Source: Cordilura impudica (taxonomy: Eukaryota > Arthropoda > Insecta > Diptera > Scathophagidae). Taken from it: a stretch of DNA of 64,000 bases. Made by a program: the position numbers and the translations under genes. Shown piece by piece: positions 1-12,015 of this stretch (position 1 is the first letter of the stretch; each line of letters starts with the position of its first letter). The stretch covers positions 36,355,059-36,419,058 of the forward strand of contig OY821518.1 of NCBI GenBank assembly GCA_963682025.1, read 5' to 3'. Below the pieces are notes generated by a model. It did not search any database, was not told the DNA's origin, and saw only the letters and a program-made list of their open reading frames with translations.

Positions 1-626
1 GTCTGTGTGTCCATGTAAAGCTTGTAATCAAACTGCAGGTCGCAAATATGAATATATTTTGATGAAATTTGGTATATAAGCTTTTATCGGCCATGGGATG
101 AACGCTATTGAAATTGGTGAGAATCGGTCCATGTTCAGACCTAGCCCCCATACAAATTACCCATATGAAATCGACATAAATTGCCATAAGATCCAAAATA
201 TCATATATATGTTACTCAAATTGGGTTTGTATGCGTTCATTACATCCACTAATGAGTAGTCCAAAAATGATCCCTTTGACCCCATATAGAGCTGCTTCCC
301 GATCTTCACTTAAATCTATTAAAAAACAAAAATATTGCACTGATTCTTCTCAAATTTTGTTTGTATACATTTTTGCAAAACACAAGAGACTTTACCAAAC
401 ATGATCAGGATCGGTCCATTTTTGGACCTAGTCCCTTTATAGATATAGCATCCGATATGAACTTTTTCATATCTGCAGCCAAAAAAAAATAATAAAAATC
501 CCACTCAAATTTGGTTTTTTGCTTATTTTCAATGTCCAGTTAGTTGGGCCTAAGAGATAGGGTTTCTAAACGCATGGTATAGGGTATCGTATAGTCGGTC
601 TAGACCGACTATAATTTTCTTACTTG
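1..626 (+). mobile_element. D element (DINE-1/Helentron-like), left part cut by window edge
   Basis: The copy starts at the GTCTGTGTGTCC tract, so its 5' terminus lies outside the window. It ends at 626 in TTCTTACTTG followed by a T run. The tail holds the family's palindrome TAGTCGGTCTAGACCGACTA at about 594-616. It belongs to the subgroup with 'GGGCCTAAGAGATAGGG' near the tail, like the copies at 2280, 20780, 32307 and 61888. It abuts a Penelope coding relic, so a reading frame there (550-846, minus) runs from real Penelope sequence into this tail. Non-coding; it would depend on an autonomous Helentron. Confidence 0.85.
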
Positions 627-627
627 T

Positions 628-1310
628 TTTGTTTTGTGTTTGTGTATCAAAATTGTATAAACTATTTTCAACATTTTTAACAACATTAATAATGTAATTT
701 TTTTGTATGTTTGGTTTAGTGAAATTAAATTTACTACCTAAGGAAGCTATTTCAATAACATCTCTTGGGATGACAATTTCAGTTAAATTTATAAGATCCG
801 TAAAATCAAAATCTATGTTATCGTTAATTTTCACCAAATTAGACATTTTCCTTTGTTTTTGACTTACATGATTAAAATAAAATTTAGATAATTTTATTTG
901 TTGTGTGTCATAGAAAGTTTGGAGAATCTCGTTTGGTAAGATAGATTCCAGTCTAGATTCAATAGAATTAATATTACGTCTTATTAAAGTGATGTGAAAA
1001 TGATGATCCTTGATCTCTATGTTTATGATTTACTTTTTTAATAATTTGATTGTCTTCTCAAGTTTATTTGTAGCCCATTTACTATGAAGATCGATGTGTT
1101 TAAAGTTGTTATTTAAATGTTCGAGATGTTTTGGTAGGATGTCATGTCTTCTGCATTCAAACAAGAAATCAATATGAATAGTTGTTCTATGATGTTGTTT
1201 TGCCAAGGTCATCCAAGAAGAAAGAAGTTGTTGAGTAGTTTCTCCATAATTTTTTCGAAAGTTGCTGTCGTTTTCGTTGCCAATGAAATGAATTTGATAC
1301 AACAATGGAT
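628..1310 (-). pseudogene. Penelope-like element, N-terminal coding relic
   Basis: Read on the minus strand, two frames (about 1305-1030 and 846-630) resemble the region upstream of the reverse transcriptase core of Penelope-like elements. I see a 'HIDFLFECRRHDILPKHLEH' segment (family pattern: FxxCxxxxIxPxxL), then 'LINLTEIVIP' and 'IASLGSKFNF', matching the family pattern NLS/T...LSLGxKF. No RT catalytic motif is present; the copy stops where the D element begins at 626. A stop near 1030 breaks the reading frame. It may or may not belong to the same family as the Penelope 3' ends at 46.6 and 52.5 kb. Assignment rests on motif memory only. Confidence 0.6.
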
Positions 1311-2279
1311 AATCTAAGAATGTTTTCTGATTTCAATACTCTATTTGATCTTTGTTGTATTACACTTTAACATAAATAAGTGCTAATTTTTTAATAAATT
1401 ATAATAAAGAGCATGTAAATTTATGATGCATTTAATTAAATGTGATTACCATAATGCAGAAAAATAACTACAACTAAAGATCTAGATGAAGTCTTACTTT
1501 GAGAAGAATTTTACATTATAGTAGAAAAGTACGTCTATTTCGACCAGGAATCACTACATTTGAAATAATGTTTATAGCATGATGTGCAGTAGCGAGTAGC
1601 CGGTAAAGTATGGTATATGCAAATTTACTTAAGTTAGACTATGCCGAATATTTAATGTCCTCCACCAGGGTTTTACGTTTGCAATAATATCTGGATTTAC
1701 TGAAGTATTAATCATAAATGTAAACAAAATATTTAAAAAGTAACTAATCTCGTATACACATTACTAAATTATTTCAGCAAAGATATTGAATTTTTAGCAT
1801 TTTTTTTCGGAATACCCGATTTACACCATTCTCCACGCAGCCTACTCCAAATAATGACAAACAATATTATGCTTAGTATTGCCAGGTAAATGTTTTATTT
1901 TGTGTGATTTCAACAGACAGGCGGACATCGCCTTATCGACTCAAGTTGTCGTGGGTCGCAAATTCATTTCTCAATGCGACACAAACGGAATGACACACTT
2001 ATACAGTGGAAAATATAAGAAAACGACTAAAACAAAAATAGAGATTATAAAATATAACACATGGACAAGTATTCTGAGAAAGATCCATTTACTAACTTTT
2101 GTTTACTATCTTTTACTGACTTAAAAATTGTAAAACGTACCGACTGAAACTATTACTCGATTTGATGTTGAATTTACCAAATAAGGCTTTGTACTAGGGA
2201 CAATGCATTGTTTCACGATTTTTATTTTTTTAAGCAGAACTAACGATTTTTAAATTTTTTTTTTATCGAGCAAATATAA
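1311..2279. other. Unrecognised A+T-rich stretch
   Basis: No coding homology, terminal repeats or RNA gene seen. The open frame at 1879-2124 (+) has no recognisable domain. Confidence 0.5.
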
Positions 2280-3054
2280 CAAGTAAGAAAATTATATTCG
2301 GTCTAGACCGACTATACGATACCCTATACCATGCGTTTAGAAACCCTATCTCTTAGGCCCAACTAACTGGACATTGAAAATAAGCAAAAACCAAATTTGA
2401 GTGGGATTTTTATTAATTTTTTTGGCTGCAGATATGAAAAAGTTCATACCGGATGCTATATCTATAAAGGGACTAGGTCGAAAAATGGACCGATCCTGAT
2501 CATGTTTGGTAAAGTCTCTTGTATTTTGCAAAAATATGTACAAACAAAATTTGAGAAGAATCAGTGCAATATTTTTGTTTTTTAACAGATTTAAGTGAAA
2601 ATCGGGAAGCAGTTCTATGTGGGGTCAAAGGGATCATTTTTGGACTACTCATTAGTGGATGTAATGAACGCATACAAACCCAATTTGAGTAAGATCTATA
2701 TGACAATTTGGATCTTATGGCAATTTATGTCGATTTCATATGGGTAATTTGTATGGGGGCTAGGTCTGAACATGGACCGATTCTCACCAATTTCAATAGC
2801 GTTCATCCCATGGCCGATAAAAGCTTATATACCAAATTTCATCAAAATATATTCATATTTGCGACCTGCAGTTTGATTACAAGCTTTACATGGACACACA
2901 GACGGACGGACGGACGGACATTGTTAAATCAACTCAGAAAGTGATTCTGATTCGATCGGTATAATTAAAGATGGGTCTAGGTCAAATATTTTTGGTTGTT
3001 ACAAACAGCAGCACAAAGTCATTATACCCAAACCACATAGTGGTATAGGGTATA
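2280..3054 (-). mobile_element. D element, near full length
   Basis: Runs from CAAGTAAGAAAATTA at 2280 to the GGTATAGGGTATA terminus at 3054. It contains GACGGACGGACGGACGGACA at about 2900-2920, the reverse complement of the GTCC tract. The tail palindrome at about 2300 has one substitution (ATATTCGG for ATAGTCGG). With the next D copy it forms a head-to-head inverted pair separated by about 137 bp. Confidence 0.9.
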
Positions 3055-3191
3055 AAAATCAAACATTAGAAATACAATTAAGTGTGTTAAATTCAATACT
3101 CAAACCAATAATGAGTAGGGTCATTATATTATTACAATTGCCGATACTTAGCCTCTAAATTCTAATACCACTTGAATTTCTATATAATAGT

Positions 3192-3981
3192 TATACCCTA
3201 TACCACTATGTGGTTTGGGTATAATGACTTTGTGCTGCTGTTTGTAACTACCAAAAATATTTGACCTAGACCCATCTTTTATTATACCTATCGAATCAGA
3301 ATCACTATCTGATTCGATTTAAAGATGTCCGTCCGTCCGTCCGTCTGTGTGTCCATGTAAAGCTTGTAATCAAACTACAGGTCGCAACTATGAATGTATT
3401 TTGGTGAAATTTGGTATATAAGCTTTTCTCGGCCATAGGATGAATTGTATTGAAATTGGTGATATGCGGTCTATGTTCAGACCTAGCCCCCATACAAATG
3501 ACCCCTATGAAACCGACATGAAGTGCCATAAGATCCAAATTATAATATAGATCTCAGTCAAATTGGGTTTGTATGAGTTTATTAAATCCATTAATCAGTA
3601 GTCCAAAAATAATCCCTATAGGACAATTCTTAGTCACAGGTCCCATATAAGCTGCTTCCCGATCTTCCCTTAAATCTATCAAAAAACAAAAATATTGCAC
3701 AGATTTTTCTCAAATTTGGTTTGTATATATTTTTTCAAAATATAAGTGACTTTATCAAATATGGTCAGGATCGGTCCATTTTTCGACCTAGTCCCCATAT
3801 AAATATAGCACCCGATATGATCTTTTTCATATTTGCAGCAAAATAATTAATAAAAGTGGCACTCAATTTTGGTTTATGCTTATTTTCTATATCGAATTAG
3901 TTGGACCGAAAGATAGGATCTCTAAACCATGGTAAAGGGTATCATATGGTCGGTCTGGACCGACTACAATTTTCTTACTTC
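3192..3981 (+). mobile_element. D element, diverged subgroup
   Basis: Starts TATACCCTATACCACTATG and ends CTTACTT, with C where other copies have G. It carries subgroup features: 'GACCGAAAGATAGG' near the tail, 'CCCCATATAAATATAGCACC' in the middle, and an extra 'GGACAATTCTTAGTC' block. The tail palindrome has one change (GGTCTGGACC). It is inverted relative to the copy at 2280. Confidence 0.88.
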
Positions 3982-4059
3982 TTATTTTTTTAATTTCGGT
4001 ATTATTTAATATTAAAATGTATGAAAAATTTAAATAAATAACTGTTATGATGATTCTTG

Positions 4060-5000
4060 TTGATTTTTCAGTTCAAGTGAATGCTCAGCACAAATAGCTT
4101 TGTTGCAAGAAAAGGAATACGCTCTAGTTTTGCGCTGGCGGCCGTACTCCTCACGACATTACCCACCTTACGACTTACTTGATCGATGGAGAAATAAGGT
4201 GCAGCTCCTGCTGTCGGTATATTAGGCAGTACTAATTGTGTCTTGAGTAGTTTGTAAAATTAACGTCGCTTATCGGTTTTTTTACTGGCTCAATTTCCAG
4301 TGCAGCTAATGCAGCAATACCTACCTTATTCTAGAACATTGCAAGTGTCCAGCGGTTGGTTGATCGTTTGCAAGAGTATATGCCAAGCATGTGATCCACA
4401 GTACTCACACCGGATGTGTTAGCATTGTAATACAGAATAACCATGGAATTCCATTTTTCAGTTGTCTTTACATCGCAAGTTTTGTGCATTGTAGACATGA
4501 AAATTATCGCTTTAGTTTTCTTTGAATCATATGGGCACAGTAATACATTGGCTTCCACAATGGGCTCTAAACTGGACGCGCTGGACTTTTCGGTGACTTA
4601 CATGGTGCAATTATTTTATTTGATCGTACTATTCCATCAAATGCAGTTTTCTGCCTCATCAATTGTGCTGCCTGTATTCACATATATTTCCACTAATTGA
4701 TACACAACACTCTGCTCTTAATTTACCTCACGCTCTTGATCAGGCAAGTTCCCAGAGTAAATCGTTCCTTTGAGGGGATAAAATGATTTCGAATCGCAAA
4801 ACCAGCATACCGTTTTCCATACATGACCGACTTAAACCGAGTGTATAGTGTAAACTGTGTGAGGCCACTATATGGGAATAAGTGCTAGAAAATATGGTTC
4901 GGGAAGAAAGAAATGTCCACATGATGTTTTTAACGCAAATAAAATATAACACATATTGGAAAGAGCTCTCAGCACATCCGGTAGAAAAGCAGCCCGATTA
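4060..5000 (-). pseudogene. piggyBac transposase relic, C-terminal half
   Basis: On the minus strand a frame at 4558-4331 reads 'TKAIIFMSTMHKTCDV', then 'ILYYNANTSGVSTVDHM' and 'YSCKRSTNRWTLAMF'. These match the piggyBac blocks STMH, YN.TKGGVDTVDQM and YS..R.T.RWP. The third catalytic Asp block is changed: GGVDTVD has become SGVSTVD, with Ser at the catalytic position. Further down (about 4160-4080), in another frame, 'RKTRAYSFSCNKAICAEHS' matches the cysteine-rich C-terminal domain. Frames shift several times and no terminal repeats are visible. A dead fragment of the looper/IFP2-like group. Confidence 0.7.
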
Positions 5001-5271
5001 GCTCAGTGATGGGACTTCTTGGTGGAAAATGATAAAGCAAATGCAGGTATTTTTTATATACATGTACGCTCGGGGGATGTTCCCTATTAATGCAATTTTT
5101 CATTAATTTTTTCCAATTAAATTATTTTTAAATTTTTATTGCATTATTATTTTTAATTTAAATTGTAACGTACATATATGAAAAAAAAAACTTACCAAAA
5201 TCTACAGTAGCAGTGTATATAAAATCGAAAAAAATGTAACCGCGACTTGAACCAATGCCAATAACTCCTTA

Positions 5272-5637
5272 TCTATAATATTAATAGGCTAGCCGATTAT
5301 TTGTTACCGATGTTTTTTTCTATCGATTTATCCCGATTTTGACCAATTATATTATTTGAAAGGTATTTCTTTTTAGCTGTTCACTAGATTTACAGATTTT
5401 AAATTTTTTTTCCTTTATTTTGAGTAAATTGCATTTAAAATTGCTACTAACACATACATAACATTATACATATGCCATGTGTGTATTTATTAAATTTGTT
5501 AATGTGCTTCTTCATGAGTTTGTTATTTTCATTCACAATAATAATAAACCAAAAAGTGTTGGTTTGTGAATTGGCTAAGTGAAAAAATAAAGTTGCCTAG
5601 AAATTTCAAACGATTTTCGAGCGCTGGAATCTGCTAG
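5272..5637 (+). mobile_element. H2 Helitron, intact ends
   Basis: Begins TCTATAATATTAATAGGCTA after an A (5271) and ends GGAATCTGCTAG followed by T (5638). This is the Helitron rule: TC 5' end, CTAG 3' end, insertion between A and T without target duplication. It is 366 bp, non-coding, with no Rep/helicase. Homologous to the copies at 24064, 42113 and 58345 and the degenerate copy near 9700. Confidence 0.8.
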
Positions 5638-5716
5638 TAAATATAATTATGTGTTCAATGTATTTTTGAGTTATTGATAAGAAAAAAACAAATTTTTTTT
5701 ATACTTGTTTCATATT

Positions 5717-6593
5717 TATGCCCTATACCACTATGTGGTTTGGGCAGTGCCGTTCCTGTGTTGCTGGCCGCTCAGGTGCAAAACAATATTGCCGCCCCTA
5801 TTAATTAAATTTGTTAATTAGAATTCGCTGATATGCGAATCACACGATGGAGCGATAATTTTCATGTAAAATTTAACCCTTATCAAACTAAGTGAAGAAA
5901 AATTTTTTAGTTATTTACGACACCATGCTATATTAAGATGATAATTTTTGTTTATATTGTTTTTTCTTTAATTAAAACTAAAATTTATAATTCAACAAAA
6001 ATAGTTGAATATTTCATTTCAATAATAATAATTATTAGTTCCTAAAAAACAAAAAAATACATTAATACATTAAAATCATTAAATTTTTATGTACTTGGAT
6101 ATTCACAGTGTTACTGTTTGCTTCTACTTAATTTGAGTTTTTTTTTTGATTTTAGTACTCAAAATTAATATCAAATTTTATTAATTTTAATTTTCTTAAA
6201 TAATAGTAGCTAGGCGGCCGCCCTTCGACTTCGCCGCCCACGTGCAAGGGCTCCTTTTGCACCCCCGCCAGTAACGGGCCTGGGTTTGGGTATAATCACT
6301 TTGCGCTGCTGTTTGTAACTACCAAAAATATTTGACGTAGACCCATCATTTATTATACCAATCGACTCAGAATCACTTTCTGAGTCGATATGGCGATGTC
6401 CGTCCGTCCGTCCGTCTGTCCGTCTATGTGTCCATGTAAACTTTGTAATCAAACTACAGGTCGCAAATATGAATATATTTTGATGAAACTTGGCATATAA
6501 GATTTCATCGGCCATAGGATGAACGGTGTTCAATTTGGTGAAATGCGGTTCATGTTCAGACCTAGTCCCCATACAAATGACCCCTATGAAATC
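5717..6593 (+). mobile_element. D element, 5' portion, split by a hAT MITE
   Basis: The left terminus at 5717-5744 and the body from 6283 join across a 538-bp insertion. The body then runs through the GTCC tract (about 6399-6420) and stops abruptly at 6593 inside '...CCCCTATGAAATC', the middle of the family sequence. The 3' half is missing, replaced by piggyBac relic sequence. Confidence 0.85.
5745..6282. mobile_element. hAT-type non-autonomous element with 8-bp target duplication
   Basis: The element starts CAGTGCCGTTCCTG and its other end, read inward, is CAGGCCCGTTACTG: imperfect 14-bp terminal inverted repeats with 3 mismatches. Both ends continue with related G+C-rich sequence including GGTGCAAAA. 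It is flanked by GGTTTGGG at 5737-5744 and again at 6283-6290. Uninterrupted D copies have a single GGTTTGGG there, so the duplication is demonstrated within the window. The interior is A+T-rich with no transposase. An 8-bp duplication plus CAG-type ends fits hAT. Confidence 0.9.
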
Positions 6594-6595
6594 AG

Positions 6596-7100
6596 CGCTT
6601 TGTGAGAATTATAAGCTGCCGCCAAATTCGCCTGCAACATTTACCCAACATTGTCAATAGCAACAGTTTTTCTGTTGAATAATCGATCCCGTCGCGTATT
6701 TCCGGCATCAAAGCGAATAAATTTTTTGGTGAGCATAAAATAATCGTATGGTATTGCGGCTTTGCATATTGGAGCACGGATCAGACCCTATATTCTTTAG
6801 TATGCTCATTATTCGCTTCAGACATCCCTACATAGAACAAGATGAACAGAAATGTTTCGATCTCTTTTAGAGTGATTGTTATCCGTTTATCTTTCTTTGT
6901 AGAATTTCCCAAATTCCATACAGCTGTTACTTTTCTCGCCTTTCGATTGGTTTCCCGTATGTTAATATACACCATATCTTCGGTGATGGGCATGCGGATT
7001 TTAGTGTAAGGATCATTTGTGTCTTTCTCTGGCGCTTTATTAGCGCTTTCTTCTAATAATAGTACAAGACACATAGGTACTTTTTCACAAATTCTCGTAC
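6596..7100 (-). pseudogene. piggyBac transposase relic, N-terminal/central part
   Basis: On the minus strand the frame at about 7074-6785 ends 'ITITLKEIETFLFILFYVG', matching the conserved 'tt.EI..FigilL..G' block. The following stretch in a shifted frame (about 6770-6600) reads 'MLTKKFIRFDAGNTRRDRLF', matching 'RF..i.k.lRFDd..tR..R'. It ends before the first catalytic Asp block. It is joined directly to the truncated D element at 6593. Too decayed to encode anything. Confidence 0.65.
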
Positions 7101-8655
7101 TAAACGTGATTAAATCTCAATAAAATGTAAACTTGTGCTCCGATCGCTTCAAAATTAGCTTTAATCGATTGAGCATACTTCTTTCTTAGACCACATATAC
7201 GGCTCCTGCATTCAACCCATACAACATTAATGCGTTGTGAAAGTTTGAAAATCCAAAATGGAGCTGCTCACAATCCAAAGAGTTAAAGAACAGCTTACAA
7301 TTAATGACAATATTCGGTTTTTGAAAAATGCTTGACAGAAATGAAAGGATGGATATGTTAGTAGAGCTCGAATCAGCTGAATCTATAGAAGCAGTTTTTA
7401 AAAACAATCGAAAACTTGCCGGTACGTCTAGATGAAGTAGATAAACTTTGGAAATAAACTTGTTGTCCAGCCGGTCTGAGTTTTTTTTATAGTGAGACAA
7501 ACTTATAATTTTTGGTCGAAGTGAACATTATACTAAATTAAAAAATGTTGTTGTACAGTGAGATTAATCTCTTTCATGCTAAGTCTGTAGCTAAACTATG
7601 GAATATACCTATTATGTATATGATAGAGGTAATAAAAAATTTTAATCCACCCTTTCGGAATAAAACAACCATTCACGATTTTCAAAACTAGTTACATAAA
7701 TCTGTGAATGCATTAAAAATTTTCTATGCAAAGCATAATTTTTGAGGCCTTATCCATAAATCTATACATTAACATCATTATCCATATTATAGTATAAAGT
7801 CCGTTCATTATAGTAGACTCAATTATAAATTTCGTTCAAAGATTTTTCACTGGATTAAATAACAAAACGTATAAAAAATAGAATTCCAATTTATGAAAAT
7901 AATTTGCTAAGCGAAACATAGCAGAACATTTGGAATTCGTACAACAAAATAGAGGTGAACTCCAAAAATGTATTTATTATATTGTCATTTTGCTGTAACC
8001 ATCAGTTATTCCTTTCCTTTTCTTGTAAATGGCAAAAATTTTATTAAACTCTAATAAATTTTTATTGAACAAAAATAATATAAATAAATAAATATTACAG
8101 CTTAAAATTGAGTACTGAAATTTATTATAAATTCCTATCACACACATAAACATACATAATTTTTAACTTCAAATATTTATATATTTTATACGGTAATATT
8201 CACTTTGTATTAACTAGTTGGTCATGACAGCTATGACACGTGCACGAGTGTATTTGTGTAATTGAACAAACTTCTGAATGTGTGTAAGGTTGCGTGTTAA
8301 AACTTGGTCCTACGTTTAAGCTGGCAGGAGAATAGCACAATAACAAAATATTAGGCAAAATATTATACGAGCTTGTATTAAACATAAATGTTTATTTATG
8401 TGTGTATATATGTAAAAAATTCATGCATATACATATGTGTATGTATGGAAACGTTGACATAACGAATGTCATATGTTGTCAATAAGAATTTGAAAATGTT
8501 GAAAATATTTTTGGTATTTGGCACGTGATGTGCTAAAATTTTAATAATTTTAGCAGATGTACGTACAAGGAATAAGGAAGGATGCTACAAAGGTGTTTGG
8601 GTAAATATCCCAGTTGTCATTTAATTTAGTAGTTTTATTTTATTTTATATTTTTA
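7101..8655. other. Unrecognised A+T-rich stretch
   Basis: An open frame at 7500-7186 (minus, 104 codons) lies just upstream of the piggyBac relic in its reading direction. I recognise no domain in it; a piggyBac 5' leader is possible but unsupported. The remainder shows no ends, hairpins or coding similarity I can name. Confidence 0.4.
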
Positions 8656-9530
8656 AACTCTTTTAACTCATACTCTCTGTCTGTCTGTCTGTCTGCCACT
8701 GGTGGACCCCATTTCCCTTATCCAATTGATCTGAAACTTGGCCCATAGTCTTGTCGTGACTACAGATTAATTTTGGGGTAGTCAGGCACAGTCACGCATG
8801 GTCACGCATGGTCACGCACAGTCACGGAGTGATCTAAATGTCATTTCCCCTTATCGGATCGATCTCAAACTTGGTCCACACACTTGCTGTGAAAAAAAGA
8901 TTAACTTTGACTTAGTCACGCGCAGTCACGCATGGTCACGCACAGTCACGGAGTGATCTAAATGTCATTTCCCCTCATCGGATCGATCTCAAACTTGGTC
9001 CATACATTTTCTGTAAAAAAAAGATTAACTTTGACTTAGTCACGCGTGGTCACGCATGGTCACGGAGTGATCTAAATGTCTTTTCCCCTCATCCGACCGA
9101 TCCAAACTTAGTCCACACACTTGCTGTGAAAAATAGATTAACTTTGACTTAGTCACGCACAGTCACGCATGGTCACGCACAGTCAAGGAGTGATCTACAT
9201 ATCATTTACCCTCATCCGACCGATCTGGAACTTGGTCGATATACTTGCTGTAAAGAAAGATCAACTTCGACATAGTCACACGCAGTCACGCACAGTCACG
9301 GAGTGATTTAAAACACATTTTCCCTTACCCGATTGATCTAAAACTTGGTCGATTGACTTGCTGTAAAAAAGATTAACTTTGACAAAGCCACGCACAGTCA
9401 CAGAGAGATTGAAACCCCACTTCCCCTCATCCGATGGATCTGAAAGTTTGTCCATAGACTTGTTGTGGACAAAGATTAATTTTAAGATAGTCACACACAG
9501 TCACAAAGATATTAAAAACTCATATGCATA
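8656..9530 (+). repeat. Tandem array of a ~113-124-bp unit (AGTCACGCA-rich)
   Basis: About seven imperfect units follow a (CTGT)n tract at 8678-8697. Each unit has 'ATTTCCCCTCATC', 'GATCGATCT.AAACTTGGTC', 'CTTGCTGTGAAAAA', 'GATTAACTTTGACTTAGTC' and a run of AGTCACGCA/GGTCACGCA motifs. 'TCATTTCCCC'-type landmarks fall near 8841, 8965, 9079, 9202 and 9315, so spacing alternates about 124 and 114 bp. A shorter relative with about three units lies at 42560-42960 with matching flanks on both sides, so this is a dispersed element with a variable internal array. The CTGT tract suggests another DINE/mini-me-like family. Confidence 0.85.
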
Positions 9531-9699
9531 AGGAAAGGAAGAGTTTTATTAAAAACTTTGTTTTTATGGGTTAAATTATTATAAACACCTATTTAAGAAT
9601 TTTGAATTTCTGAGATTCTGAGAAAAAAAAACAAACCCCCCATATTAAGGTAATGCTAAACATATCCGAGCTCCCCATCACTCCAGCTTCGAGCTACTC

Positions 9700-10060
9700 G
9701 AACTGCTCAAGTAGTTAATAATAAAGAAAAAAATAGACAAGGCAATTTTTTGTGACCGATATAAAAATTTTTGTTACCAACTGCTTTTGACCAAAAATAT
9801 CTCACTTGAAATGCATTTCTTTTTAGCTGTCCACCATATTTAGAGATTTTCACTGTCTGGACATTTCATTTAAAGTTGCTACTAACACGTACATAAAAAA
9901 CATACTGTATGAGTGTTTATTATAAATATCAGAAGTCCTGTGTTGAATTGCGAATTGTCTAAAATTGGGTAGCATACCTGAAGGCTGTTATAAAATTATT
10001 TATTAAATGAAAAAATAAAATTTTGTAGGATTTGCACTCGTGGTATAAGTAACTCGCCAA
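9700..10060 (+). mobile_element. H2 Helitron, degenerate copy
   Basis: Aligns through 'GGCAATTTTTTGTGACCGAT', 'ATTTCTTTTTAGCTGTCCAC', 'AAAGTTGCTACTAACACGTA' and 'GAATTTGCACTCG'-like sequence of the H2 family. Neither TC nor CTAG terminus is recognisable. Confidence 0.6.
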
Positions 10061-10203
10061 CAACACACTTAATGTCGAAATTTTTTTGAAATTTTAAAAA
10101 CAAAATGTCCTCTTCTTTTCCATTTTAGAACGTGTAAATTTGTACTATGTGTTCCTTAAATATTTTTTGTAAATCGATTTAAAACTTGCCTAAAGTGCAT
10201 TTT

Positions 10204-10987
10204 TATACCCTATACCACTACGTGGTTTGGGTATAATGACTTTGTGCTGCTGTTTGTAACTACCAAAAATATTTGACCTAGACCCATCTTTAATTATACC
10301 GATCGAATCAGAATCACTATCTGATTCGATTTAACGATGTCCGTCCGTCCGTCCGTCCGTCTGTGTGTCCATGTAAAGCTTGTAATCAAACTGCAGGTCG
10401 CAAATATGAATACATTTTGATAAAATTTGGTATATAAGCTTTCATCGGCCATAGGATGAACGCTATTGAAATTGGTGAGAATCGGTCCATGTTCAGACCT
10501 AGCCCCCATACAAATGACCCCTATGAAATCGACATAAATTGCCATAAGATCCAAATTATCATATAAATCTTAGTCAAATTCGGTTTGTATGTGTATATTA
10601 CATCCATTAATCAAAACTTATTCCTATGGGACAACTCTTAGTCGTAGGCCCCATATTGAGCTGCTTCCCGATCTTCACGTAAATCTATCAAAAAACGAAA
10701 ATATTGCACTGATTCTTCTCAAATTTTGTTTGTATATATTTTTGCAAAATACAAGAGTCCTTACCAAACATGATCAGGATCGGTCCATTTTTGGGCCTAG
10801 TCTTCATATAGATATTGCATCCGATATGAACTTTTTCATATCTGCAGACAAAAAAATTTATAAAAATCCCACTCAAATTTGATTTATGCTTATTTTCTAT
10901 GTCCAGTTAGTTGGGCCTATGAGGTAGGGTCTCTAAACGCATGGTATAGGGTATCATATAGTCGGTCTAGACCTTGTTTTTTACTTG
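10204..10987 (+). mobile_element. D element, near full length, damaged tail palindrome
   Basis: Starts TATACCCTATACCACTACG and has four GTCC units at about 10339-10358. The tail palindrome is half lost: GTCGGTCTAGACC is followed directly by TTGTTTTTTACTTG instead of GACTATAATTTTCTTACTTG. It carries an internal 'GGACAACTCTTAGTC' block. Confidence 0.88.
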
Positions 10988-11339
10988 TTTTTTATATATT
11001 TGTATGAAAACTGACTGATATGTTTCGCATAGTAGGTTGCCGATAACTCAATTGCGATAAGAATGGCTTTCAGTTTTAAATGGGTAATCTAAGATTGTCG
11101 AAAAGAAAAAAACATAAACACATTTTTAGAAACATTTTTTTTATTTACTGATCTTATTCGAGTAGAAGTTCGCCCACCCCAGAACTTTCATCCGGGTGTT
11201 TAAATATTTTAGGAAAATAATCTGTTAATCTTAGGGACGACAATTAATATTAATTTTACCATATATTTCTGAAAAATGTCTTGTAAAGTAAAACCAAACT
11301 TCAATGGAGTGAATGTTTTCATACATTTGTATGGAAATG

Positions 11340-12015
11340 TAGATAGTTTTTATACTTAAAAAATAATTTTATAAGAAAATTGGTCAAAAGTTGTTTTAAT
11401 TTATATTCGCGGGCAATAAGCAGATAATTGCACCAAAGATATATCACAATGGATTATTTTGATCCCAGAAGCACTGAAGGGTTAAATAAAAAAAATTAAC
11501 CGAATTACTCTTCTTAAATTCTAAATAGTGGTTTTATTGAGTTTTATATAAAAACTGGTTTTCGGTAATTTTTATTTAAAAATGTCTTAAAATCCAAAGC
11601 TGACCTTGACAAATAGTGGGTAAACGTTCTGGGATTTATCCCAAATTTTAAGAGTGGAAGTTCTACATATTTGCTTATTATATTTTAAGCATCGTATCTA
11701 AAAATTCAATAACACTTACAAAATATTTAAATTTTTTGAATAAATTGTGTTTATTTGGAATTGGGTTCACATATGACCCCAAATATGTGAACCCAATTCC
11801 AAAAGGGTTAATGGGGTCATATCATTTTTTTTTTCCCGAAACCCTAGGCTAATAAAATAAAATACAATATTTAAAAGTAGCAAATGATGAATTTTTGATA
11901 CAAAGTATTTAGAAAGAGTACATTTACAGGATATTTTACAAAAATCCCATTTTTCTCGAAATCCGCAAAAATGGAATCCTTGTCACAAAAATTCTGGCAC
12001 AGGGATTTTTCTAAA
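11340..12015 (+). repeat. W repeat, copy 1
   Basis: This is the reverse complement of 47440-48075 with moderate divergence. Shared landmarks are 'TATCACAATGGATTATTTTG', 'TTTTCGGTAATTTTTATTTA', 'AAAAGGGTTAATG' and 'CTCGAAATCCGCAAAAATGG'. At 11758-11805 this copy has a hairpin with 20-bp arms (TTGGAATTGGGTTCACATAT and its complement, loop GACCCCAA). Copy 2 has only a single unpaired arm-like sequence there. GGGTTAA/TTAACCC motifs suggest a piggyBac-type MITE, but boundaries are unclear. Confidence 0.6.

Noticed and set aside
2280..3981. Possible single large foldback transposon made of two D copies
   Set aside because: The two arms belong to different D subgroups and have their own complete ends, so two insertions explain it better.
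4988..5045. CCCGATTAGCTCAGTGATGG looks like a tRNA A-box
   Set aside because: No B-box (GGTTCGANNCC) within range and no acceptor-stem pairing; it is next to a piggyBac relic.
7186..7500. 104-codon minus-strand ORF
   Set aside because: No recognisable motif, no support from a second copy; kept only as a remark under the unrecognised stretch.
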